Source of the DNA: Apostichopus japonicus
Lineage: Eukaryota > Echinodermata > Holothuroidea > Aspidochirotida > Stichopodidae
DNA: 64,000 nucleotides
NCBI RefSeq assembly: GCF_037975245.1
Contig: NC_092573.1
Coordinates: forward strand, 20,039,265-20,103,264
Direction of reading: 5' to 3'
This document shows positions 10,735 through 22,717 of the stretch, in pieces; position 1 is the first letter of the stretch, and each line of letters opens with the position of its first letter. The notes below the pieces were generated by a model. That model made no database searches. It saw nothing but the letters and a program-made list of their open reading frames with translations, and had not been told where the DNA came from. A program made the translations under genes and the position numbers.

Positions 10735-13700
10735 CTGAAAAAATGAGATAATGAAATCACAACAATAAATTTGTATGAAATTATCGACGGAAATTAGAGC
10801 GAATACTGTTGGTGAGTTGTTTTTACTTATGCAATACTATAGGAAGGTAGATCTGGGTTAAAAAGCCTCCTGCACCAGAAAAGTTTAGCAATGTGAGAGC
10901 GTCGCCTTACAAAGTTCCTTTGCAGTTATTAAGACGCTTCACTTCCGCAATTCCTCTTACGTTGGATTCCCAAATAACGGAAGCTTTGAAGGGTTAAAAT
11001 CGATGCCGGTATAAGTAGGGCTACTTTTGAAACTACACATATCACTGGGTAAAAACTTGGAGACAAGAACCCTAAACTTGAGTCAATTAAGTCATTTCTT
11101 CTTAAATTATCCTTTTGCATCTGCAACCTCAAAAATTTGGTATAGTTAGGTATAATGATGCAATCTTTATTGAATTTGTAGTTGAACACCGTTTAATTTG
11201 AAAATATCTTTGCAAACAACTTTTCTTTTGTTGGGTAGCATGGATTAGCGGAGGGCATGGGGCTGGCATAGCCATCTTTATGCCTTACCCCATCGATAAT
11301 TTCTCTCATAGCGCCATCCCATTCTCCTGTTGACAGGTCCAAAGTTCCATACTGCCCTCTATCCATTTGAACTATTCTGATGATACAAAGGGGGGAAATG
11401 AAATCAATATTGTGAGGGTTATTAAGCATACAACGAAGATCAGAAATCAGAAATCATAACATAAACAAGCAATGTGGTCACGTTGAGTTCAGGTTTGAGA
11501 AGTTGCCCGGGGCCCAGCTTTCAGGAAATTTTCTTTCAAAGTAGTCGAAGTTTGTACGAAACGTACTCACAATCTATCATTCTATTTCCATTACAATGCA
11601 TGGTTGTACTCGTCATTCAAGTCTTTTACTCCAATTTCCACTGTATAGTTTGGAGAATATTTGTTGGGTTAAGAGGCTGTGGGGGGGAGGATGGTTATCG
11701 AAAATATTCTAAATTTGACAACAATCACGCATCGACTCCAAAGAAGGTGAAGAGCCCCCCCCCACCCCCTCCCGCGTCATCCCCATCATAGTTGCGTGCC
11801 TGGTTTTTGGTTTCGATGATAATCGTAACCTATGCATTCATGTAGGCGGAGAGTGTGCGTGTGTGTACGTATGGGTGTGTGTGACGCCTGGCTTGTAAAC
11901 ACGGTATCTCAAGTAGGGAAGCTTGGACCAATCTAATATTTGGTGTATATGAGTACCACATTGAGCAGATGTGCCCTATTTTTTGGTGCTTGTGAAGGTC
12001 ACCAAAGGTCAGTTAGAGGCCAAAAAACAAAATATTAAAACAAGCAATAACTCCCATTGACAGGGTCCGACATGATTGACTAGTTGTGAATGGGGTAAGG
12101 GATCATTTCAAAACATAACGGTCATGTGATCCAAGGTCAACAAAGGTCAATCAGGGGTCAAAAACTAGTATTTTTGCAATAACTTGAGAACCAAATGTCC
12201 GTCAAAGTTGGGAGTTACGCTATTGTAATCCAGTCGACCCGCATCTAGGTGACCTTTGACCTCAGGTTGACCTCCGGTGACCTTTAGCAGTTTTTTTGGT
12301 TATTTGAATTTTCGTGGCCATAATCGGATCTCAAAGGTACCTTCCGATCAAAATGGTCCATAGTTGACCCCTGTGCGACCTTCGTGTGCGAAGTTATCAG
12401 AGGTCAATTTTTTTATATTTAATAAGTACAGTTAGGATGGTCGCACAGGCTTGTCATGTTGCTTTTTGGAATCAGCGTGTCAAACTACATCTGACCAAAT
12501 GTCCATCAAGCTTGGAATTTTAGGAGAGAGTGCAAATCATCAAGGGGAACATTTTTGATAAAAACCATTAGGTCATCCAAGGTCATTCAAGGTTGCTTAT
12601 GTGCAAACACTGCTAAATTATGCTACGTTTTGCAACAACTTCTAGTCACAAAGTCTGACATGGCTGGTATATTAGGACAAGCTGTGAATGAAGTAGGGGC
12701 ACGTTTTCCAAAATAACCGTGATGTGATCCAAGGTCACCAAAGGTCATTTATGGGTCAAAATGTTTTTTTCCTCAATAACTTGTGAAACTACCATTGACA
12801 GGGTCCGACATGGTTGATATTTGTGGACTAGTTGTGAATGGGGTAAGGGATCGTTTCAAAACATAACAGTCATGTGATCCAAGGTCAACAAAGGTCAATA
12901 ACTAGTATTTTTGCAATAACTTGAGAACCAAATGTCCATCAACGTTGGGAGTTACGCTATTGTAAAACAATAGTCGACCTGCATTTGGGTGACCTTTGAC
13001 CTCAGGTTGACCTCCAGTGACCTGTATTAGCTTCGTGGGCACATTCCAATCTAAATTGTCCATAAGTGGACTCCTCTGCAACCTTAATGTGCGAAGTTAT
13101 TAGAGATTTGGTTTGGTTTTGTAATACTTGGTGTGTGGATTCATAACATTGAGTACAAGAACCCTATTGTTTTTGATGGAGGTGTGTATAACCACGTACA
13201 GTAGACTGACCTGTGTGAGCATGCCATAGTGTTATTGTAACAGCTAGTTCTGGTTATACTAACAAGCAGACGTCTGGTGCATTGAAGTCATCGAAACCTC
13301 AATGCATTTTGCATTCTGGTTACATGTAAATGTAGTGATGCAGACACATCTTTTATATACTCTAGTATGTATAAAGGTTTACCCCACCCCCACCCTAACA
13401 CCCCCCCCCAAACAAAACTGAATGAATGAAAACTTACTGGTAGTCAAAGGGCTGTTCCATTTCCTCTTCGAACAATTTCTTGATTTCCTTTAGAAGATCC
13501 CAGCTGATGCCAAGGTAATCATCTTCTTCTGTACCGGGAATGCTACTAATTGGAACTTTGTAGCGTCTGCTCTCCTCCTCTCTATCCATAAAGAATGGTG
13601 GCTCCTGATCAAGAAATATAGGCGGGCATTACAGAAACCGAAATCTAAAATAGCATTTCAATTACCCATCACACAGATATATATATTTATATATATATAG

Positions 13701-16700
13701 GAGGGTTGGCATTATTGTGTACACTAAAGTTAGTAACAGTGTGTATAAGTTAAACCTTTAATGTTTACCTATAATACTGTACTTACCGGTACCATCACTA
13801 TTTTAATGTACTGCGCATCTGATTGTCTGAACGGTTTAATGTACATGCGCTTGTTCCGTTTTCCCTGCCATTGTTGACCGGTGGCCCTCTCCCAGCTAGT
13901 GATGTCTTGAACAAAAAGGCCTGCCTAACAGTACGAAGAACCACAAGAGAAAGTAAATTAGATAACACAATAAAAACAATCATTGAGCCTTTCACATAGT
14001 TGGCCCATTCACGTGTATCTCCTCTAGACTGGATGAATAAAGGAGCAAAATCTAAACAATCTCTCACCTCCAACATGCTCCCCGCCTGAACTCTGAACTT
14101 CAGTGACTATTATGGGTTTTTTTAGGATTTTTTGTTTATCACCAGGTATTGATGATGCTAATGTGAAAGATAAATGGTACAGCTAAAACTTTATCCAGTT
14201 ACATTCTAACAATTAACACTTTTTCGGCTCATAAAATATTGGAACCGATAGCAGTATTTTGCATCTAAGCCGAATTACCCAAACAAACGGTTTTCATAGG
14301 GGAGATGACACACTCCCTAGAACATCAGTCAAATATTTGTGTGTCCCTTCTACCCCCTACCCCCCTTCCCACCCCGCCAATTTCGAACTCAGGCTAGAAG
14401 CTGCTATATATAACAATTTTCCTGGCGGAAAACCTTGGCGCGAATAGCCCCTCACTCCACCTACACACCACATCTTTAATAACTTTCTTTTGCACTCAGT
14501 TAACGTGAACCATATTTCATCGGGACTTACTTCATTCTCGGTGTGCCGGTCTTTGCCGGAGTACATGGTAATGGTGTAGTTCACTCTGTCGCCTTGAGCA
14601 TTGAAAGAAACATCGCCCGATGCACCTCGAAAATTCACCTTAACGAGAGGAAAAGAAAGAAATCTTTGAAGCAAGTCCTCGAATCACCAAATTAAGCTAA
14701 TATTTTATATCATTGAAATGATATTTAACGTTTAAAGTATTTGATTAAGAATGAATGCCGGGATGAAGATATACCAAGCTGCCTAGTAATTTGCATAGCA
14801 ATATGTCTATAACGTCTCGAGATAGTGATTCCAGGATTACCTTTCGGTTTGTATCCTAAATTAACCGGAAGCAATGCCCAGATGTGGTGTTCGACTAACA
14901 AATTTATAAAAAAGGCTATGACCAACAAAAGCTTTAACACTCCCCCCCCCCATCCCCAATGCCCCAAAACGCCCTGTTTACACCCCTACGGATCCTCCCC
15001 ACTCCCTGATCCGAATACATTGCTATATCCCGCTGCATGAAAGTACGGTAGACTTGGCGTAACATTTCGTCTTAATCTAAGGAAACCGAAATAACAACTC
15101 CCTGCTTGTACGAAGTATAGCTTAATCGTTGCAACCACTTAAGTCAAAACCATTTTCTCCATGCATAACATGAAATTTGCTTACTCGTGTAAGGTATGGA
15201 ATTAATTCAGATTTGACATCATTACTACAAAATTCCACAGGATCAGGTAACGTTCCCCGCTCGTCTTTATACAGCCTCAGCGCTTTTGCGAGCGCCACCA
15301 CGGCGTCGTATGCTGCCCTCTGTCGGAATTGCCAATCTTTGATTGGGGTTGGGGTGGATGTGAAGTAGCTTAGTTCGTTCGAGTCGATCTTAAATCGCGT
15401 AAGGAAAGCCATGTTGTGGCGATACTTCTCTTCCAAAAATCGTTCTGTGAATGGTGGATTCTGAAAAGACGCCACATTTATGTGAATACGATTATCTTAC
15501 AAAATACTGAAATAAACGCTCAAAAGTAAAGATAGCAATTATGACCATAACAATTACTTGAATCACTGTATTGTTTTGATAATCCAAACAATTTTTGGAA
15601 AGACCAAAGTTTATAATAAGAAAATACTTACTAAATTCCCAAATATCCAATGCCAGTTGTTGCTAAGAAGTTGAGTTTCGAAAGCCTGTTGAATAAGAAT
15701 ATAAAAATATATATTTGGCCCAATATTGAGTGACCCCCAAAAATATGGAGTACATTATGCTAACATTTACGCGCTGGGTATTCCGAAGTTCTTTACTGTT
15801 GCACAACCGCCTAGGTAGGTGATGAGACTATATAATAAACCTCGCACAATGAACATATTAATTTGAAACCCATACATAATCAGCTATATGGGATATATAT
15901 AGGGTTAATGTTTGACAGACAATTAATTATACAGCTACAATGACGTCATAGTTCATAAGGAGAACGCAACAATGGGTTGCGCTTTTTTGTAGAAGGTATA
16001 ACTTTAGTAAAAACCATACGTTCAAGATTCGATAGTGATACAAACTAAAGAAAAAGGGTGGGTGACGTAACTTATATTGATGACATGTGACTACATGATC
16101 GTCCAATAAGAGCACCACAAACTTACATAGGCCTATGTCAATTTTAAAATTCGACATATGTCGAATTTAAGGACTTACCGGCACAATATGGCGCACCATA
16201 TACGTCAGGTCGTTAAGACCGATCGCACGTTATATTTGTTATACTATTACCTTCCTCTCTTTTTTTAATCATAAATTATAATTCTCTCTCAAACATGATT
16301 AGTTTAGCGCTATATTTCCAACAGTACTGTTATTGTATATGTCCACAAACCTGTCAGTGATTTATTGAGTTTTGTGTAAAACTAAGAAACCCAGTCAATT
16401 TCTCTCTTGACAAATGGAGAAATATGTATACCTTAAGCATAATCCTTTGTACTTGATCAATATATCGGAAAATTAAAAAAAAAAATAGTATAGACATAAA
16501 CTAAATGAAACAGAAGTAAGATACACGTACCGTGTTAACGACCTCAACCAGTAGGTGCTCGTGTGTGACGTAAACTAGTACGTTTCTAACTGGTCTTGAT
16601 TTTAAGTACTCTGCCTGCGCTTCAAAATTTCCCGCATCTATTTTGATTGGATGAATACGCCAGCCGTAATTCAATGCCTTTGCTGCTACCATCTCGCCCA

Positions 16701-18426
16701 GTTCAAACGCTATAAATATAAAAACAATCAGAGATAAAGACAATTAGGCTAGTTAATTCTATCTTTGGGAGGAGGGGGAGAGGGTTAAGGATGAAATGGT
16801 AAATAACACTTCCTGCTGTGATGTGGTAAGGGTAGAGGAATTGGGGTGGGGTTTGGTTTGGTGGGGGGGTAGGTGGGTTCCTAAGGCTGAAGTATATGTC
16901 CGATGATCAAGCTGGTTGTTAAACTTCGTTATGGTCATACTTGGAGACGTACTCCCGAGGGGAGAATATATTCTCAACGTAATCTATAATGTGTATAACG
17001 TGCAAGAATATATCTTCCACAACGATACGGTTATTTAGAAACTGCAGACAGTTGGAGAGACAACTAGTGCAAATCGTGATAATTATCAATTCTGAAATAT
17101 ATTGATTTTGAACAGTCATAAGCAGGGCCTGAAGCCTGGGGTGAATGATAGGATAAATGTGTATTTCTGCATGTTTATGATATATTCTTAAGGATAAATG
17201 AATACTTTAAAACGAGTACCCGCGGCGGCATAGCTATCCGCGTTACTCTACCTGCATGCTGTTTCACGGATCCTGAGTCCCTCTGTTCCAATGGGGGGAG
17301 GGGGGGGTGGGGAGGGGGACTATATAACATGGTTATTACTTTCAAGCATATTTAAGGACACCAAACTTTTGATAAACACTGGATTGATTACAGATCCCCC
17401 AAGTAATTGTGTCTTAAACAAATGACTGTTTATTACAGGCCTTACATATTGAAAGATAATGATATTACGAATATAGTTCAGAGAAGCCGAGATCCGCTGC
17501 TTTCGCGGTACAAGTATATGTCACACTTTTTGCGGTTCATATTGTCTTACGTATATATTTATTTGAAAATGAGAATAATTTGTTTTTTATCGAATAATTT
17601 CTCAATGTTCCCTTAATTGGCTCCGGACCCCGGGGCACTATAACCCTTCCCTACCCACCCCCCCCCACAGGACTGAACACCATGTGTATATATTATGGAG
17701 CTGTTGCGAATTTAACGCCTGTACACCGGTATGCCTCCATTCAATTTGAACGTGGCAGGCCTACTCAAATAGATATTGGTAAAAGCTATAACTGAGTTAA
17801 CCAAGCCATGTCATTATTATTACAATTATTCTAGTGTAAATATATGAAAATGTATCTCAGCATTTGTATTCATCACCGCCGATACCATTGATAACCCTTT
17901 CACAGTTTGGTTATATTTGCCTATTTTTGCCATTATTTTGTAGACATCGTCACTTGCGAGTTGCTTATATATATAAATTATTGCTAACCCACGTTTCCTT
18001 CGTAAAGGAATATGAAACTTTCCCATTTGAAGTGAGCGATGACGTCAGTTAGCATTTCGCCCATGTCACGTAAGATGGGGAGCATCTTGAAAGCGCCCGA
18101 GTTGTCTGCTTGGTCTAGGGCGAGTAGGGGGCTGTAGGCTTCTCCGAGAATGGACCCTATCTGACCACAGTTACTATCAGCACAAAAATCATTGGGCATG
18201 ATTAAACCTGCTGCTCCGGTGTTCCGGATATTATTGCAAACTGAGGAAAGAATGAAGAAGAAATGACAATATTAATAATAATAATAATAATAATAGTAGT
18301 AGAAGTAGTAGTAGTAGTAGTAGAAGTAGTAACAGTAGCAGTAGTAGTAGTAGAGTAGCAGAAGTAGCAGAAGTAGCAGTAGCAGTAGTAGTAGTAGTAG
18401 TGGTAGTAGTAGTGGTAGTATTATTA

Positions 18427-18460
<34 letters not shown>

Positions 18461-18610
18461 CAGTAGTAGTAGTAGTAGTAGTTGCCTGTAGCATTAGCAG
18501 TAGTAGCAGTAGTAGCAGTAGTAGCAGGAGCAGTAGTAGTAGTAGTAGAAGTAGTAGTACTAGTAGTAGAAGTAGTAGTACTAGTAGTAGTAGAAGTAGT
18601 AGTAGTAGTA

Positions 18611-18641
<31 letters not shown>

Positions 18642-18661
18642 CAGAAGTAGTAGTAGTAGTA

Positions 18662-18694
<33 letters not shown>

Positions 18695-20990
18695 ATAATA
18701 ATAATAATAATAATAATGAAAACATACAGGCCCGTAGCCAGGCCGGGACACATGGGGCCCATGCCAATTCCCACCGTGCAGAATGTTGTGCCCCCATCTG
18801 TTTCACCATTATGTGTTACAACAACTTTACAAGTTAAACTTACAAGAGAATTGTGCTCCTCCATAAATTGCTGGTGCCCCTCTTGAAGTTGTTGGTACCC
18901 CTATATACAACTCAGAATTCCTAGAACACATTTGGAGGTAACACTGATGAATTCTCGGGTTACTTCCTCCTCCCGCCCCCCCCCCCCACCACCTACCCGT
19001 AAGTACTGGGTTACGAACAGGACCCCAAAGCCCACTTCATGGGATTAGGCATCATCGAACCCAGGGCAACCTCCTCTTTTTAAAATATTGGATACCCCTC
19101 TGGACTGATATATTCAAACCGATACATGCTTGCCGAAGTAAACAACTAAAAGATGCATTGTATAATTGGACACAGGACATCTTAAATAAATAAATCCGTA
19201 AACGTTGACTTTTATTCATTTCTTCTTTCCTCTTAGCGTATATAACTATTGTTAAAAGTCGAGTTGAAAACTTTTTTTTTCACTTTTTTTTACGCAACTT
19301 AGCAAGGCGCAGTTCACGTTACAATGTCGATAGTAATATCTATTATGACTTTCCCTGACATAATGCATTTTTATATTCAGAATGCAGAATTCTTTCTTCT
19401 CATATTCGAAATCTTCACACTTGGAAGAAATTTTCTTTTTGGAAAGAACCTGGGCACGAAAACCAAACTACCAAACGACTGATCCGCTCTAACTTGACCC
19501 CAGTCCCCTTGCATCGGGACTGTGACTGTGTGATCATTGTCATGTGTGCATCACCATTCTCTTCGAAAGGGGAGAGATACTTTTTTGAAGGAAAAGTCGC
19601 CCAGGAAGGAACCTGGGCACGAAAACCAAACTACCAAACGACTGATTCGCTCTAAACCCCAGTCCCCTTGCATCGGGACTGTGACTGTGTGATCATTGTC
19701 ATGTGTGCATCACCATTCTCTTCGAAAGGGGAGAGATACTTTTTTTAAGGAAAAGTCGCCCAGGAAGGAACCTGGGCACGAAAACCAAACTACCAAACGA
19801 CTGATTCGCTCTAAACCCCAGTCCCCTTGCATCGGGACTGTGACTGTGTGATCATCGTCATGTGTGCATCACCATTCTCTTCGAAAGGGGAGAGATACTT
19901 TTTTTAAGGAAAAGTCGCCCAGGAAGGAACCTGGGCACGAAAACCAAACTACCAAACGACTGATTCGCTCTAAACCCCAGTCCCCTTGCATCGGGACTGT
20001 GACTGTGTGATCATCGTCAGGTGTGCATCACCATTCTCTTCGAAAGGGAACAGATACTTTTTTTAAGGAAAAGTCGCCCAGGAAAGAACCTGGGCACGAA
20101 AACCAAACTACCAAACGACTGATCCGCTCTAACTTGACCCCAGTCCCCTTGCATCGGGACTGTGACTGTGTGATCATCGTCAGGTGTGCATCACCATTCT
20201 TTTCGAAAGGGAACAGATACTTTTTTTAAGGAAAAGTCGCCCAGGAAAGAACCTGGGCACGAAAACCAAACTACCAAACGACTGATCCGCTCTCAGCCCC
20301 AGTCCCCTTGCATCGGGACTGTGACTGTGTGATCATCGTCGGGTGTGTATCACCAATCCCCTCGAAAGGGAACAGATACTACACGTGATCTTAGCCAAAT
20401 AGTATATATACTGTCTTACCTTGAAAGACGCTCTGGAAAAGTGACCGTTCTTCATAGACGCTGGTTCCCAATAGGTCGTTATGAATGACATTGAGCTGAT
20501 CTCCTGCTGATAATATGTTGCCGTCATTGACATATGTGGCAGCGTCGATCATTACCTGCTTGTACAAGTCATCTTTGGATGTGAACTTACCGTACATAGA
20601 TACTGTACAGGAAATATATAAACACATTTTACTTGAAAATATATTGAGAAACGTTTCACTTCATACATATACTGTAAAGGAAATGTATAGACACGTTTCA
20701 CTCTCATAGGTACTGCTAAGAATATATATAGGAACTTTTCATTTCATAAAGATACTGTTAAGGAAATATAAAAAAAAAATCATTTCATGGATACTGTAAT
20801 GGAAATATATGGAAATGCTTCATTTCATAGATACTGTATAAAACGTATATAAAAATGTTTCGTAGATTGACTGTAAAGTATTTTTCATGAAACAGGCGAT
20901 AGCGTTTTTACAGTCAACCTAGTTTTTTAAGTGGGAGATGTGGAGGGGTCCGTGAGGTTGGGTGGGGTATACACACACACACACGCACGC

Positions 20991-21074
<84 letters not shown>

Positions 21075-22658
21075 GCTCGTACAGAGCGGGAGGCCCGTGG
21101 TTCGAATCCCGGTGGAGGCTGAAAGTTTTTTCACTGTTCTTGATTTTCCAACTCATTACGATTTTCATTTATATATATTCATTTGCCTTTGTCGTTTACT
21201 TCCATTGCATTAACATAAAGTCTGTTCAAAGTATCTCTTTCGAGATCCGGCTTTAGGAATCACAAATGATTTTCGAGTTGGATAGCATCATGTTTGATCT
21301 CTAGAGTAGGGCAAAATATGTCACCAAAAACAGAACTAGTATTGTTCGATATAGGTGACAAACGCCTACAGTGGAATTACGATCTTCCTTACCAGTTTCG
21401 AACCTCTGGACATACAATCAGCGTCCATAGCCTAGTGGTTAGGGTGTCCGCGTACAGAGCGGGAGGCCCGTGGTTCGAATCCCGGTGGAGGCTGAAAGTT
21501 TTTTCACTGTTCTTGATTTTCCAACTCATTACGATTTTCATTTATATATATTCATTTGCCTTTGTCGTTTACTTCCATTGCATTAACATAAAGTCTGTTC
21601 AAAGTATCTCTTTCGAGATCCGGCTTTAGGAATCACAAATGATTTTCGAGTTGGATAGCATCATGTTTGATCTCTAGAGTAGGGCAAAATATGTCACCAA
21701 AAACAGAACTAGTATTGTTCGATATAGGTGACAAACGCCTACAGTGGAATTACGATCTTCCTTACCAGTTTCGAACCTCTGGACATACAATCAGCGTCCA
21801 TAGCCTAGTGGTTAGGGTGTCCGCGTACAGAGCGGGAGGCCCGTGGTTCGAATCCCGGTGGAGGCTGAAAGTTTTTTCACTGTTCTTGATTTTCCAACTC
21901 ATTACGATTTTCATTTATATATATTCATTTGCCTTTGTCGTTTACTTCCATTGCATTAACATAAAGTCTGTTCAAAGTATCTCTTTCGAGATCCGGCTTT
22001 AGGAATCACAAATGATTTTCGAGTTGGATAGCATCATGTTTGATCTCTAGAGTAGGGCAAAATATGTCACCAAAAACAGAACTAGTATTGTTCGATATAG
22101 GTGACAAACGCCTACAGTGGAATTACGATCTTCCTTACCAGTTTCGAACCTCTGGACATACAATCAGCGTCCATAGCCTAGTGGTTAGGGTGTCCGCGTA
22201 CAGAGCGGGAGGCCCGTGGTTCGAATCCCGGTGGAGGCTGAAAGTTTTTTCACTGTTCTTGATTTTCCAACTCATTACGATTTTCATTTATATATATTCA
22301 TTTGCCTTTGTCGTTTACTTCCATTGCATTAACATAAAGTCTGTTCAAAGTATCTCTTTCGAGATCCGGCTTTAGGAATCACAAATGATTTTCGAGTTGG
22401 ATAGCATCATGTTTGATCTCTAGAGTAGGGCAAAATATGTCACCAAAAACAGAACTAGTATTGTTCGATATAGGTGACAAACGCCTACAGTGGAATTACG
22501 ATCTTCCTTACCAGTTTCGAACCTCTGGACATACAATCAGCGTCCATAGCCTAGTGGTTAGGGTGTCCGCGTACAGAGCGGGAGGCCCGTGGTTCGAATC
22601 CCGGTGGAGGCTGAAAGTTTTTTCACTGTTCTTGATTTTCCAACTCATTACGATTTTC

Positions 22659-22717
<59 letters not shown>

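Larger units (their letters stand above)
21074..22660 (+). repeat. 373-bp tandem array of tRNA-like units with Pol III signals
   Basis: One truncated and four full heads recur exactly every 373 bp (tRNA-like starts at 21421, 21794, 22167, 22540). Each head is followed six bases later by TTTTTT, a Pol III terminator, then AT-rich spacer. The units appear identical, as shown by three identical 111-codon frames and the same start of a fourth. It lies in the large first intron of gene B, antisense to the gene. It is either a very recent amplification or an assembly expansion. Confidence 0.9.

Noticed and set aside
18231-18886. Long frames of poly-Leu, poly-Thr, poly-Ser or poly-Val on both strands
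   Set aside because: They are translations of the (TAG)n microsatellite; no splice or homology support.
19441-20385. CRISPR-like regular repeat array
   Set aside because: Units are about 160 bp and repeated in full, with no short repeat plus unique spacer pattern; the genome is eukaryotic.
21421-22612. Functional tRNA-Cys genes (anticodon ACA)
   Set aside because: Cys tRNAs use GCA; the T-stem has mismatches and copies are embedded in a tandem repeat, so they are listed only as tRNA-like.
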